Source of the DNA: Onishia taeanensis
GTDB lineage: Bacteria > Pseudomonadota > Gammaproteobacteria > Pseudomonadales > Halomonadaceae
NCBI RefSeq assembly: GCF_013349955.1
Contig: NZ_JABVXC010000008.1
Coordinates: forward strand, 104,066-168,065
Reading direction: 5' to 3'
Length of the DNA stretch: 64,000 nucleotides
Part shown: piece after piece, positions 43,421 to 53,187 of the stretch
Layout of the letters: every line of letters begins with the position of its first letter
How positions within the stretch are numbered: the first letter of the stretch is position 1
Position numbers and translations under genes: made by a program
Notes under the pieces: generated by a model
Told to the model about the DNA's origin: nothing
Seen by the model: the letters and a program-made list of their open reading frames with translations, nothing else
Database searches by the model: none

Positions 43421-44560
43421 TCACTCCGGGTCTTGCGGGTTGGATGGGCTGGCGAGTCGCGCCAACGACTCTAACAGTGCCTTGACCGGCGCGGCCAAGC
43501 CAATGCTGGCCGGCTCGCTGGGGTTATACCAGAGCCCGCCGCCTTCGGTCACGGCAGCCTGTCGGCCGCGTGCGGGCTGCGGGGTAATGGCCAAGCGGAA
43601 GTGGCTGAAGGTGTGGTTGAAGGCATTCCAGGCCGGTGCCAGCTCGGCAGCGGGTGCGTGAGCGTCCAGCCAGTCCATCAGGGCCTCGCGGTCATCGAAC
43701 TGGGGAAAACACCACAGGCCGCCCCACAGGCCCACGGCGGGGCGCTGCTGAAGCAGCACGCGGCCTGTTTCGTCGTGCAGCAGCAGCATGATGGTCGAGC
43801 GTTCGGGCAGCGCCTTCTTGGGCTTGGATTCGGGGAAGCGCTTTTCCTGGCCGCGGGCGTGCGCCAGGCACACGTCCTCGAAGGGGCACAGCAAGCAGCT
43901 GGGGCTGCCGCGCCGGCACAGGGTGGCGCCCAGGTCCATCATCGCCTGGGTATGGTCGGGCAGGCGTTCATGCGGCGTGTAGCGCTCGGCAAGCGCCCAC
44001 AGCGGGCGTTCGACCCTGGGCCGCCCCGGCCAGCCTTCCACGGCATGCAGGCGCGTCAGCACGCGCTTGACGTTGCCATCGAGAATCACCGCCCGCTCGC
44101 CAGTGCTGATGCTGATGATGGCCCCAGCAGTTGAGCGGCCGATGCCGGGCAGTGCGGCCAAGGCGTCGACGCTGTGCACGGGAAACTCGCCGCCATGCTC
44201 GTTCACGACGACCTGAGCGGCCTTGTGCAGGTTGCGCCCGCGAGCGTAATAGCCAAGCCCGGTCCACAGGTGCAGAACCTCGTCCTGCGAAGCGCCAGCC
44301 AGGGCGTGCACGTCGGGAAAGCGTTCCATGAAGCGCTCATAGTAGGGAATCACCGTGGCCACCTGCGTCTGCTGCAGCATGATCTCGGAAACCCAGACCC
44401 GATAGGGCGTGGTGTTGTGCTGCCAGGGCAAGGTCTTGCGGCCGTATTCGTCGAACCAGGCCATCAGGCGGCGCTGGAACTCCTCGGGCGAGAGATCGAT
44501 CGGCTCGACGGCCTCGGGGATATCGGTCATGGGCGCTTCGGTCGTGGACAGTTGAGTCAT
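43421..44560 (-). CDS. mutY: A/G-specific adenine glycosylase
   Basis: 379 aa. Removes adenine mispaired with 8-oxoguanine. HhH-GPD core with [16 protein letters not shown] and the catalytic Asp in [14 protein letters not shown]. The [4Fe-4S] loop is C-x6-C-x2-C-x5-C ([17 protein letters not shown]), and the C-terminal NUDIX-like domain recognises 8-oxoG. ATG 44560 or 44530 could start it. First gene of mutY-yggX. Confidence 0.95.
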   Translation of the reverse strand: MTQLSTTEAPMTDIPEAVEPIDLSPEEFQRRLMAWFDEYGRKTLPWQHNTTPYRVWVSEIMLQQTQVATVIPYYERFMERFPDVHALAGASQDEVLHLWTGLGYYARGRNLHKAAQVVVNEHGGEFPVHSVDALAALPGIGRSTAGAIISISTGERAVILDGNVKRVLTRLHAVEGWPGRPRVERPLWALAERYTPHERLPDHTQAMMDLGATLCRRGSPSCLLCPFEDVCLAHARGQEKRFPESKPKKALPERSTIMLLLHDETGRVLLQQRPAVGLWGGLWCFPQFDDREALMDWLDAHAPAAELAPAWNAFNHTFSHFRLAITPQPARGRQAAVTEGGGLWYNPSEPASIGLAAPVKALLESLARLASPSNPQDPE

Positions 44561-44628
44561 GGATGGTGCCGCTTACAGCAGTGGGCGTGAAGGGTAACCG
44601 GCGAACGGGCTTGGGGGTAAAAAAGCGA

Positions 44629-44659
44629 CAAAAAAAAGCGCCGACGATGGGGTCGGCGC
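44629..44659 (-). terminator. Rho-independent terminator of the asmA-like gene
   Basis: Minus strand: GCGCCGAC-loop-GTCGGCGC (44638-44659) then TTTTTTT. It separates the asmA-like gene from mutY. Confidence 0.9.
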
Positions 44660-44719
44660 AGGACAGGCTTGCATGAAACGTCTCGTCATCAGGGCCGACT
44701 CATCACCGGCCGCTCATGA

Positions 44720-47176
44720 CTACTGGAATAGACCCTTTAGGGCGTCACGAAGTTCCCCGGAGGCACCTTCGCCGATACGTTCATCGATACCTTCCAGTGC
44801 ATCGTCGAGACGTTTCTGGACTTCTTCGCTGGCTTTGGCCTCGACTTCCTGACGGGCGAGGTTGGCCACGGCGTCGCGGAAGGCGCCGCGATCGAAGCGA
44901 CACCAGTCGGCAGGCGTGCCGGACAGGTCGCCTTCGCAGCGCACCGGCAGCGGCACCTTGGTGAGGCGCGGATTGACCTCGCAGGCGGCGTCGGCGGTAT
45001 CGACGAAGCGGGCCGCGGCGCGATAGTCCAGGCGTTTGTCGACCAGGCCGACCTTGCCTTCGCCGGTAACCTGGATGCCGGGGATGCTGATATCCAGGTC
45101 ATCGTTGCGCACTTCCCCGTCGCGGATGTTGAGCGTCGCGCTAGCGCTGTCAAAGCGGGTATCGGGGCTCCATTCGCGGCTGGTCTGCTTGCCTTCGAGC
45201 AGCGCCACGGCGGTGCAAAGCTCCTCCGAGACGTTGACATCGAACACCGCGCCGTCGTCGATATTCGCCTTCAGCTGGCCGTTGAGCTTCGCCGGCAGTG
45301 CGGCCGCGCTATTGCCGCGGGTGGTCAGCTCGCCGCTAAGATTGAGCTTGCCGCGCAGCGGCGACTCTGCGCCGGTTAGGGCGGCAAGGAAGGGCTCGGC
45401 GGCGACATCTTTGACCGTTGGGGCAAAGCGCCAGCGCAGCGGCGACTCGCGTAGGTCGAGCCCGGCGGTGGCGGCAAGGGTGCCGTCGAAGAATCGCGCG
45501 TCAAAGCGCTCCAGACGCTGCTGGCCGTTATTGCCGCGGGCCTTGAGCACCACCTGTTCAAGGTCCATTCCCTTCACGGTGAGCCGCTCGAGGGCGAGAT
45601 CCGCGTTGAGGTCCAGGGCCTTGAGGCTCGCCACCGGTACCAGCTCGCCACCGGCCTGGCTAACAGCCGCGGCACCGGCCTGGCTAGCCTCACCGGAAGC
45701 CTGAGCGTTGGACTCACTATCGGCGCTTGCCTGGGCACTGTCGCTGCCTTCTGTGGCCGGCGGCAGGTAGCGATCGAGGTTCAGCACATCGCCCTGCAAA
45801 TCAAGCGCCAGCGAACGGCCGTCGAGGCCAGCGGACAGCGAGCCGCTGAGGGTGGTGTCGTCCAGCGTCAGGGTCAGGCTCGGCAGGCTGAACCGCTCGA
45901 GATTGCCTTCCACAGGGCTAGATATCGCCAGGCTGTCGAGTGCGGCGTCATCGGCGGTCTCTGGCAGACTGCCCAGGCGCTTGAGCCAGGTGCGCAGCGA
46001 CAGCGGTTCCAGCGCCAGCTGGCCGCGGTACTGCGGGGCGCCGAGCAGCTGTTCGACGCGCAGGTTGCCGCCAAGCTTCAGGCTGTCTTCTCCGCTGAGC
46101 TGCCATTCGCTGATGCGCAGGGTCTGCGCTTCGAGATCGGCATCGGCGGCAAAAGTAAGCGACAGCGGCAGCACCTTTTCGCCAAGCGACGGGTGCGACA
46201 GGCTGGCCTCCAGGGTGCCGCCTTCCAGCACATAGCGGCCGCTGTTGATGTTGGCCTCGAGGCTAGGAAAGCTGAGGTTGGCCTTCTGCTGCTTACCATC
46301 GGTGCCGGCCAACTGGGTGTTGGTATTCAATTTCAGGTCGCTCAGCACGTATTGACCGTCGTCGAGACCAAGCTTCACCCGGCTGTCCAGTTTCATCTGG
46401 CTGACCCATTGGGCCTCGGCTTCCCGCGACTGTCCCTCGGGCACCAAGAACGACGCCAGGGTGAAGTCGGCACCGAGCGGGAAGGCCTTGGCAGGATTGA
46501 CGTTGCTGCCGCTGATATTCAGGGAATCAATGTGCCAGGCATGGCCGCCCTGGCGGTCGGTATAGCGAATGCTGCCATTGGTGAGGTCCACGCGGGCAAT
46601 GTCGAGCGCCACCGCCACGCCGTTCTCGCCACTCAGACCACCGGGCAGCGCAGAAGAGGAATCGCTGGTCGTCTCACTGGCGCTTTCGCTGTTTGTCTGT
46701 GTCTGTGCTTCGGCGACGACTGAGGAAGTCGCGCCGTCGCTGGCCGCCTGCTCCTGCTGACGTGCGAGCCGGTCAACCAGGGTCTGCCAGTTGCCGCGGC
46801 CTGCGGCGTCGCGCTTGAGATTCAGACGCATGCCGTCAAGGTTCAAGCCGTCGATGGCCACATGGCCGGATAACAACGGCGCGAAGGCCAGGCTGACCTC
46901 GGCCTGATCGAAGGCCAGGAAGGCCTGCTCGTTTTCGGGCTGGTCCGGGAGACGGGCTTCGGCATCGGCCACGCTGAGCCCCAGGCGCGGATAGAAGGAC
47001 CAGGCCAGCGGCCCATCCAGCTCAAGCTCCAGGCCGCTCTGATCGCGTACCACCTGCACCAAGTGTGGCTTCAGGTCTTCGGGGTCGAAGAAGGTCGTGA
47101 TATAGACCACTGCACCCACCACTACCAAGCCCAGTATCCCTACCACTGCTAGCAGCGTACGTAACAGTGCTCTCAT
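44720..47176 (-). CDS. AsmA-family protein
   Basis: 818-aa inner-membrane-anchored, largely periplasmic protein of the AsmA/TamB-like bridge family, implicated in lipid transport to the outer membrane. N-terminal helix LRTLLAVVGILGLVVVGAVVYITTFFDP followed by the AsmA start GLELELDGPLAWSFYPRLGL. The C-terminal AsmA_2 region is ARFFDGTLAATAGLDLRESP onward. Two low-complexity linkers rich in Ser/Ala/Glu (about 150-175 and 480-515) are unusual. It overlaps the GNAT gene by 4 bp. Confidence 0.88.
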   Translation of the reverse strand: MRALLRTLLAVVGILGLVVVGAVVYITTFFDPEDLKPHLVQVVRDQSGLELELDGPLAWSFYPRLGLSVADAEARLPDQPENEQAFLAFDQAEVSLAFAPLLSGHVAIDGLNLDGMRLNLKRDAAGRGNWQTLVDRLARQQEQAASDGATSSVVAEAQTQTNSESASETTSDSSSALPGGLSGENGVAVALDIARVDLTNGSIRYTDRQGGHAWHIDSLNISGSNVNPAKAFPLGADFTLASFLVPEGQSREAEAQWVSQMKLDSRVKLGLDDGQYVLSDLKLNTNTQLAGTDGKQQKANLSFPSLEANINSGRYVLEGGTLEASLSHPSLGEKVLPLSLTFAADADLEAQTLRISEWQLSGEDSLKLGGNLRVEQLLGAPQYRGQLALEPLSLRTWLKRLGSLPETADDAALDSLAISSPVEGNLERFSLPSLTLTLDDTTLSGSLSAGLDGRSLALDLQGDVLNLDRYLPPATEGSDSAQASADSESNAQASGEASQAGAAAVSQAGGELVPVASLKALDLNADLALERLTVKGMDLEQVVLKARGNNGQQRLERFDARFFDGTLAATAGLDLRESPLRWRFAPTVKDVAAEPFLAALTGAESPLRGKLNLSGELTTRGNSAAALPAKLNGQLKANIDDGAVFDVNVSEELCTAVALLEGKQTSREWSPDTRFDSASATLNIRDGEVRNDDLDISIPGIQVTGEGKVGLVDKRLDYRAAARFVDTADAACEVNPRLTKVPLPVRCEGDLSGTPADWCRFDRGAFRDAVANLARQEVEAKASEEVQKRLDDALEGIDERIGEGASGELRDALKGLFQ

Positions 47177-47628
47177 CCTTTACCTCCTAGTGAAGCCTTG
47201 GGGTCCATTTCGTAGTGCTCACCGCCTGCGACCAGCCTGAAGCCCATTTTCTTGAGCAGCAACTCATCACCCAACAGCAGCGTCGAGGTCGCAACCCGCA
47301 GCAGGCAGCCATCGCGCAGGGCCTGCTGGCAGATCAGCGTCACCAGCCGAGAAGCCACGCCACGGCGTCTGGTGGTCTTGCGAATACACAGGTTAGAAAG
47401 CCACCAGGCATCGTCGACGACATTCATCGCCACGGCGCCGAGCAGGCGATCATTGAAGCGTCCACAGCAGAAGGTACCCTGTCGTGCAAACTGATCGCGA
47501 ATGTAGTCATCCGGCGGCAGCGGCAGCCGCTCGGCGGGCACGTCGGCGTAGATACGGGCAAGATCGAGGGCGAGCTGCGGGTCCCGTTCCCATTCGGCCT
47601 TGGTAACCTTTAGCAGGGTAACCGGCAT
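47173..47628 (-). CDS. GNAT-family N-acetyltransferase
   Basis: 151 aa from ATG 47628, which has AGGAGA upstream; the frame to 47700 has no RBS. The fold signature is seen in [21 protein letters not shown] followed by the acetyl-CoA loop [10 protein letters not shown]. This resembles the PanZ/AcGNAT group that reads decarboxylase precursors, but I cannot confirm that. Translationally coupled to the asmA-like gene. Confidence 0.75.
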   Translation of the reverse strand: MPVTLLKVTKAEWERDPQLALDLARIYADVPAERLPLPPDDYIRDQFARQGTFCCGRFNDRLLGAVAMNVVDDAWWLSNLCIRKTTRRRGVASRLVTLICQQALRDGCLLRVATSTLLLGDELLLKKMGFRLVAGGEHYEMDPKASLGGKG

Positions 47629-47782
47629 TGACGTTTCTCCTTGGCTAACGGGGCAACCCGACAATATCCCGCATTGTAGCGGATGGGGGGCGCGATTCAC
47701 TATAATGGCTGGCTCGACCTCCGTCGCTCTGGCGTGCGACGGCGTTTCACCGCAATGCGCTCAGCGCAGGAGTACAGCCATC

Positions 47783-48376
47783 ATGACCCAGCGTACCGCC
47801 ACGGTTTCCCGCGATACCAAGGAAACGCAGATCACGGTAAGCGTGAACCTCGATGGCAAGGGCGAGCTCAACTGCGAGACCGGCGTGCCCTTTCTCGACC
47901 ATATGCTCGACCAGGTGGCGCGCCACGGGCTGATCGACCTCGACATCAAGGCAGTGGGCGATCTGCATATCGACGCTCACCACACCGTCGAGGATCTCGG
48001 CATCACACTGGGCCAGGCCTTCGCCAAGGCCATCGGCGACAAGCGTGGCATCTACCGCTATGGCCACGCCTATGTGCCGCTGGACGAAGCGCTTTCCCGC
48101 GTGGTCGTGGATTTCTCCGGCCGCCCGGGCCTGTTCATGAATGTCGAATTCACTCGCGGCAGCCTCGGCACGCTGGACACCCAGCTGTTCTGGGAGTTTT
48201 TCCAGGGCTTCGTCAATCACGCCCAGGTGACCCTGCACATCGACAACCTGAAGGGCTTCAACGCTCACCATCAGGCAGAGACCATCTTCAAGGCCTTCGG
48301 CCGCGCGCTGCGCATGGCTACCGCCGAGGATCCACGCATGGCCGGCCAGATGCCGTCCACCAAAGGCAGCCTGTAA
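47783..48376 (+). CDS. hisB: Imidazoleglycerol-phosphate dehydratase
   Basis: 197 aa, sixth step of histidine synthesis; Mn-dependent. Monofunctional form without the phosphatase domain of E. coli His[32 protein letters not shown] and [19 protein letters not shown] carry the metal-binding His/Glu sets. ATG 47783 fits the family start; the open frame upstream to 47600 is non-coding. First gene of hisBHAF. Confidence 0.96.
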   Translation: MTQRTATVSRDTKETQITVSVNLDGKGELNCETGVPFLDHMLDQVARHGLIDLDIKAVGDLHIDAHHTVEDLGITLGQAFAKAIGDKRGIYRYGHAYVPLDEALSRVVVDFSGRPGLFMNVEFTRGSLGTLDTQLFWEFFQGFVNHAQVTLHIDNLKGFNAHHQAETIFKAFGRALRMATAEDPRMAGQMPSTKGSL

Positions 48377-48461
48377 GCTGTCATGATGGCATGATGATGC
48401 CTCTTCGCCTCTCAGGCCGCCAGGCAACTCACTCGGCCACTTACTCGACAAGGAGCGCAGC

Positions 48462-49103
48462 ATGACCATTGCCGTCATCGATTATGGAATGGGCAATTTG
48501 CACAGCGTCGCCAAGGCCCTGGAGCACGTCACCCATGAAAACGTGGTGGTGACCCGCGATGCCCGCCGTATCCGTGGCGCCACCCGGCTAGTGCTGCCCG
48601 GCCAGGGAGCGATCCGCGACTGCATGGGCGAGCTGGAGCGCAGCGAGGTCAAGGGCCTGGTGCAGGAGCTGCTGACTGACGGCGACAAGCCGCTGCTGGG
48701 AATCTGCGTCGGCCAGCAGATGCTGCTCGATGAGAGCGAAGAGAATGGCGGCGTGACCTGCCTGGGCTTTCTGCCGGGCCGCGTGCGTCGCTTCCCCATC
48801 GACCTGCGCGATGCACAAGGCGAGCGCCTCAAGGTGCCGCACATGGGCTGGAACCGCGTGACCCAACGCCACGACCATCCCCTGTGGGAAGGCATCGAGG
48901 ATGGCGATCGCTTCTATTTCGTGCACAGCTACTACGTCGATGCCGCCAAGGATGCCGATGTCTTCGGCACCACCGAATACGGCGGCGTCACTGCGCATGT
49001 AGCGGTGGGTCGCGGACCGGTCTTCGCCACCCAGTTCCACCCGGAAAAGAGCTCGGCGGCGGGCCTGCGCCTGCTCGAGAACTTCGTGCAGTGGACGCCC
49101 TGA
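48462..49103 (+). CDS. hisH: Imidazole glycerol phosphate synthase, glutamine amidotransferase subunit
   Basis: 213 aa. Supplies ammonia to HisF. Class-I GATase triad: Cys in [11 protein letters not shown], His and Glu in [11 protein letters not shown]; start [18 protein letters not shown] is diagnostic. 85 bp after hisB. Confidence 0.96.
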   Translation: MTIAVIDYGMGNLHSVAKALEHVTHENVVVTRDARRIRGATRLVLPGQGAIRDCMGELERSEVKGLVQELLTDGDKPLLGICVGQQMLLDESEENGGVTCLGFLPGRVRRFPIDLRDAQGERLKVPHMGWNRVTQRHDHPLWEGIEDGDRFYFVHSYYVDAAKDADVFGTTEYGGVTAHVAVGRGPVFATQFHPEKSSAAGLRLLENFVQWTP

Positions 49104-49164
49104 CCGCCCCCCGTTTACGCATCACCTTCATTCGCGCCCCGCAAGGCGCCCACGAGGACACGAC

Positions 49165-49920
49165 ATGCTGGTAATTCCCGCCATCGATCTCAAGGACGGC
49201 AAGTGCGTTCGCCTGAAGCAGGGCCGGATGGATGACTCCACTACCTATGGCGATGACCCGGTGGCCATGGCGGCCCGGTGGGTCGAGGCCGGCGCTCGCC
49301 GCCTGCACCTGGTCGACCTCAATGGCGCCTTCGAGGGTGCCCCGGTCAACGGCGAGGCGGTCACCGCCATCGCCCGCGCCTACCCGGACCTGCCGATCCA
49401 GATCGGCGGCGGCATTCGCAGCGCCGACACCATCGAGCACTATCTGGAAGCCGGAGTGTCGCACGTGATCATCGGCACCAAGGCAGTCAAGGAACCGGCC
49501 TTCGTCACCGAGATGTGCCGCGCCTTCCCGGGCCATGTGATCGTCGGCCTGGACGCCCGCGACGGCTTCGTGGCCACCGACGGATGGGCCGAGGTCTCCG
49601 CCATCAAGGCGACCGACCTGGCCAAGCGCTTCGCCGATGATGGCGTGTCCTCGATCGTCTACACCGACATCGCCCGCGACGGCATGATGCAGGGCGTCAA
49701 CGTCGAGGCCACCGCCGAGCTAGCCCGCCACGGCGGCCTGCCGGTCATCGCTTCCGGCGGAGTCACCAACCTCGAGGATCTGCGGGCCCTGGCCAAGGTC
49801 GCCGACGACGGTATCCTCGGCGCCATCACCGGCCGCGCCATCTACGAGGGCAGCCTGGACCTCGCCGAGGCCCAGCGTCTGTGCGACGAACTCGCCGGCG
49901 CTGCTGCCACTCAATCATAA
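49165..49920 (+). CDS. hisA: ProFAR isomerase (HisA)
   Basis: 251-aa TIM barrel that performs the Amadori rearrangement of Pro[23 protein letters not shown], the N-terminal catalytic Asp in AIDLKDG and the second in [12 protein letters not shown] are present, with phosphate loops IQIGGGIRS and VIASGGVTN. 61 bp after hisH. Confidence 0.96.
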   Translation: MLVIPAIDLKDGKCVRLKQGRMDDSTTYGDDPVAMAARWVEAGARRLHLVDLNGAFEGAPVNGEAVTAIARAYPDLPIQIGGGIRSADTIEHYLEAGVSHVIIGTKAVKEPAFVTEMCRAFPGHVIVGLDARDGFVATDGWAEVSAIKATDLAKRFADDGVSSIVYTDIARDGMMQGVNVEATAELARHGGLPVIASGGVTNLEDLRALAKVADDGILGAITGRAIYEGSLDLAEAQRLCDELAGAAATQS

Positions 49921-49935
49921 GCGGAGGGCTGACTC

Positions 49936-50709
49936 ATGGGACTCGCTAAACGCATCATCCCCTGCCTAGATGTCGACGCCGGGCGCGTTGTCAAAGGCGT
50001 CAACTTCGTTGGCATCCGCGATGCCGGCGACCCGGTGGAAATCGCCAAGCGCTACAATCAACAGGGTGCCGACGAGATTACCTTTCTCGACATCACGGCA
50101 AGCCATGAAGACCGCGGCACCACCGTCGAGATGGTCGAACGCATTGCCGGCGAGGTGTTCATCCCGCTGACCGTGGGCGGTGGCATTCGTACCTGCGACG
50201 ATATCCGCACCATGCTCAATGCCGGTGCCGACAAGGTGTCGATCAACACCGCGGCGGTAAGCAATCCGGAATTCGTCTATGAAGCGACCCAGCGTTTCGG
50301 CAGCCAGTGCATCGTGGTGGCCATCGACGCCAAGCGGGTCTCCGCCGAAGGCGAGACGCCGCGCTGGGAGATCTTCACCCACGGCGGGCGCAAGCCGACC
50401 GGCCTTGACGCGGTGGAGTGGGCGCAGAAGATGGTGGAACTGGGCGCCGGGGAGCTGCTGCTGACCAGCATGGACCGCGACGGCACCAAGATCGGCTTCG
50501 ACAATGAGCTGACCCGCGCCATTTCCGATGCGGTGTGCGTGCCGGTGATCGCCTCCGGCGGCGTGGGCACCCTGGACCACCTGGTCGAGGGCGTCACCAA
50601 GGGCCGGGCCGATGCGGTACTGGCCGCCAGCATCTTCCACTTTGGCGAATACAGCATCCCCGATGCCAAGCGCTACATGGCGGACCAGGGTATCGAGATG
50701 CGACTTTGA
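49936..50709 (+). CDS. hisF: Imidazole glycerol phosphate synthase, cyclase subunit
   Basis: 257-aa TIM barrel. [19 protein letters not shown] holds the first catalytic Asp, [16 protein letters not shown] the second; phosphate loops TVGGGIRT and [14 protein letters not shown] lies before ATG 49936, 15 bp after hisA. Partner of HisH. Confidence 0.96.
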   Translation: MGLAKRIIPCLDVDAGRVVKGVNFVGIRDAGDPVEIAKRYNQQGADEITFLDITASHEDRGTTVEMVERIAGEVFIPLTVGGGIRTCDDIRTMLNAGADKVSINTAAVSNPEFVYEATQRFGSQCIVVAIDAKRVSAEGETPRWEIFTHGGRKPTGLDAVEWAQKMVELGAGELLLTSMDRDGTKIGFDNELTRAISDAVCVPVIASGGVGTLDHLVEGVTKGRADAVLAASIFHFGEYSIPDAKRYMADQGIEMRL

Positions 50710-50716
50710 GGACGCC

Positions 50717-51265
50717 ATGATGCCTGCTCAGCGCCAAGGCCTGGCGACTCAAGTCCGGCGGACGCGCATCGGACACTATGCGCTGGCGCTGCTGCTAACG
50801 GGCCTGCTCGCGCCTTCATTCGCTCAGGCCGAAGGGTTCTTCACCTACGATCATGGCCTGGTACAGACCAGCCTGTGGACCGCGCATTACTCGACTAATG
50901 AAGACGATGACGAGGAGTACAACAACCAGCAGAACCTGATCGGCTTGGAGGTCCACAACCCCGAGCGCTGGTTCACTGGTGCGGCCTGGTTGAAGAACTC
51001 CTTCGACCAGCCGATCTGGTACTTCTATGCCGGTCGCGAGTTTCCTCTCTGGCAGCCCAGCGAAGACCTGGAAGTGCGCGCCAAGCTCACCGCCGGCGGG
51101 CTGCGTGGCTATGACGGCGACAAAAAGGACAAGATTTCCTATAACAGCCTCGGCATCGCCCCGGCGATTCTCCCCACCATAGGCGCGCGCTGGGGCCGAT
51201 TCGAAGCCGATATGCTGCTGTTCGGCACCGCAGGCGCGATGTTCAATGCCGGGGTCCGTTTCTAG
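50717..51265 (+). CDS. Putative small outer-membrane beta-barrel protein
   Basis: 182 aa. Signal peptide (LALLLTGLLAPSFAQA|EG) then alternating beta-strand sequence ending in Phe (AGAMFNAGVRF), as outer-membrane barrels do. Trp/Tyr-rich girdle segments such as QPIWYFYAGREFPLWQ. ATG 50717 has GAGG at the hisF stop, so it is coupled to the his operon, though a link to histidine is not expected. Barrels of this size include PagP-like and transport-related proteins; the exact role is unknown. Confidence 0.65.
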   Translation: MMPAQRQGLATQVRRTRIGHYALALLLTGLLAPSFAQAEGFFTYDHGLVQTSLWTAHYSTNEDDDEEYNNQQNLIGLEVHNPERWFTGAAWLKNSFDQPIWYFYAGREFPLWQPSEDLEVRAKLTAGGLRGYDGDKKDKISYNSLGIAPAILPTIGARWGRFEADMLLFGTAGAMFNAGVRF

Positions 51266-51298
51266 CTTTTAGCTTGTAGCCTCACGCCTCTAAATTCG

Positions 51299-51320
51299 GG
51301 GCTGCTCGCCGTGGCAGCCC
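51299..51320. terminator. Hairpin between convergent genes
   Basis: GGGCTGC (51299-51305) pairs with GCAGCCC (51314-51320), followed by TCTCCCTT. Possible terminator of the his operon. Confidence 0.45.
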
Positions 51321-51350
51321 TCTCCCTTCGCTCTCCCGGCACTCTTCTCG

Positions 51351-51944
51351 TTAGTCGAGGGTGAGCCCCAGGTTGCTCACCCCACCGTTACGCCCCAGGC
51401 GCTTGAGCGCCTTGAGGGCGTCGCGATCCAGGTCGACTTCCTCGACCGCTTCCAGCACCGCATCCTGAAAGTCGCGCTCATCCGCCATCAGCTCGTGCTC
51501 GCGGATCAGCGCCGCCAGCCGCGTTGCGTCTTCCTCGCCTTCGCTTACCTCGATGAAGGCCCGCACGCCGCTGAGTGACGCGCGGCTGACTTCCAGCACC
51601 GCCTCGGGCGCTTCGCCGCGCAGGGTGTCGAGCATCGCCGAGATCGCCATCACCGCTTCCAGGGCGCGCCGGGCACCGAAGCTGTCGTCATCGACCGGCG
51701 GCTCGAGCTCGGCGAGCTTCTCCGCCTGACGGTCGAAGTCGATCTTGGCGCCTTTCACCGTCAGGTGCTCCCAGATCAGATCGAGGATGCTGCGCAGCGC
51801 CGCAGGATCGCCGACTTCGGCATGGTCGGCATAGAGGGCGTAGTTGGGCATCAGGCGCTCGCCCAGGGCGGCCATGAAGGCCAGGCGGCGGCGGGCGTCG
51901 AGGTTCGTCAGGCGGGCATTGAAGCCGCCGGCAGGTTGGGTCAT
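51351..51944 (-). CDS. DUF416 (YjaG-family) protein
   Basis: 197-aa all-helical cytoplasmic protein. RRLAFMAALGERLMPNYALY and FGARRALEAVMAISAMLDTL fit the DUF416/YjaG family; structure is known for homologues but function is not. GGAG precedes ATG 51944. Confidence 0.82.
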   Translation of the reverse strand: MTQPAGGFNARLTNLDARRRLAFMAALGERLMPNYALYADHAEVGDPAALRSILDLIWEHLTVKGAKIDFDRQAEKLAELEPPVDDDSFGARRALEAVMAISAMLDTLRGEAPEAVLEVSRASLSGVRAFIEVSEGEEDATRLAALIREHELMADERDFQDAVLEAVEEVDLDRDALKALKRLGRNGGVSNLGLTLD

Positions 51945-52036
51945 GGAGTCTCCTGGAAACAGGTGGGAAAGACGACAAGCAAGCGTCAGTGATGGGATCT
52001 TTATGAGTCGTTAAGCAAAGAGGCCGCCGCCTTTTC

Positions 52037-52333
52037 TCAGGGCCAGAGCAGGTCGGCCGGGACCTTGCCCCGCGCATCGAACACCACGCCCTCGGCGCGT
52101 AGCTTCTCGCGCTGGCGAACGGCGCCACCATGCTCGGTGACGCGCCGGCTGGCATTGATCACTCGATGCCAGGGCAAGCCGTGTCCCTCCGGCAGGTGGC
52201 GCATGGCGCCACCGACCATGCGCGCCGTGGCACCCTCCGTCATCTTGGCCACGCTGCCATAGGTGGTAACGCGGCCCTCCGGAATCTGGGCGACGATGGT
52301 ATAGATCTGCTCGAGTACGGCGCTGCTGGCCAT
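52037..52333 (-). CDS. Alkyltransferase-like protein (ATL, YbaZ-type)
   Basis: 98 aa with the MGMT C-terminal fold: IPEGRVTTYGSVAKM, ARMVGGAMRH and LPWHRVINA. The active-site Cys of MGMT (PCHRV) is Trp (PWHRV), the hallmark of ATL proteins, which bind O6-alkylguanine without repairing it and flag it for nucleotide excision repair. Confidence 0.92.
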   Translation of the reverse strand: MASSAVLEQIYTIVAQIPEGRVTTYGSVAKMTEGATARMVGGAMRHLPEGHGLPWHRVINASRRVTEHGGAVRQREKLRAEGVVFDARGKVPADLLWP

Positions 52334-52479
52334 GCTCCCTCCCCTGGTCGTGTGCCTGTTAGCGTAATGCCCGTCACGTGTTGAGCATGCCGGAATTAGC
52401 GTAACTGGCTAACCGCATCTTATTGCCGTTGCCTAACGGGCGCTGGACGCCTCGGCCCTGAGCCGGTCATCATAACGCC

Positions 52480-53187
52480 ATGCATATCTACTTTCTTCAG
52501 CATGCTGCGGGCCTGGGCCCGGCCCGCTTCGCCGACTGGCTGGACAGCATGGGACACAGCCACAATCGCTGCCACCTCTACGCTGGCGAGGCGCCGCCGC
52601 GTCTCGCCGACTGCGACGCGCTGGTACTGCTCGACGGCGATCTTGCCATCGATGATACCGCGACTCATCCCTGGCTCGCTCGCGAGAAGAAGCTGTTGGC
52701 CCGCGCGCTGAAGAGCGGCAAGCCAGTGCTGGGCGTCGGCATGGGGGCACGGCTGATCGCCGAGGGGCTGGGGGCCATCGTTTCCCGCGGCACCTACCCG
52801 GCCCTTGGCTGGCAGCGGATCGAACTCGCCCCGGAGAGCCCCTTCGACCTGCCCGAGACCTTCGAGGCCTTCAGCTGGCAGCGCGATATCTTCGGCCTGC
52901 CCGACGGTGCCCTACCGCTGGGCGGCAGCGAGGCGAGCCCGCTGCAGGGCTTCGCCTGTGACCGGGGCCGGGTGGTGGCCTTGCAGTGTCATCTGGAAGC
53001 CACCGACACCAGCATCTCGGCGCTCTTCGAACATCTCGCGGCGCGTACGCAGGCAGGCGCCAGCCCTCTGGAAGGTCGCTACGTGCAGGCCGCCGAGACC
53101 ATTCTTGCCGACACGCGGCGCGTCGACCATCAGGCGGCGCTACTCGACCGGCTGATGGTGCAGTGGCTACGCAGCGTGTCGCGCTGA
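52480..53187 (+). CDS. Class-I glutamine amidotransferase-like protein lacking the catalytic Cys
   Basis: 235 aa with a GATase1 fold: start MHIYFLQHAAGLGPARFADW as in GMP-synthase-like amidotransferases. The nucleophile elbow GxCxG reads GVGMGARL, so Cys is Gly87. The distal site reads ALQCHLEA, keeping His and Glu but altered from QFHPE. Glutaminase activity is therefore unlikely; it may be a binding or regulatory protein. Its end overlaps the convergent selU gene by 21 bp. Confidence 0.8.
   Translation: MHIYFLQHAAGLGPARFADWLDSMGHSHNRCHLYAGEAPPRLADCDALVLLDGDLAIDDTATHPWLAREKKLLARALKSGKPVLGVGMGARLIAEGLGAIVSRGTYPALGWQRIELAPESPFDLPETFEAFSWQRDIFGLPDGALPLGGSEASPLQGFACDRGRVVALQCHLEATDTSISALFEHLAARTQAGASPLEGRYVQAAETILADTRRVDHQAALLDRLMVQWLRSVSR

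Noticed and set aside
52480..53187. Active GMP-synthase-type amidotransferase
   Set aside because: The catalytic Cys is absent (Gly87).
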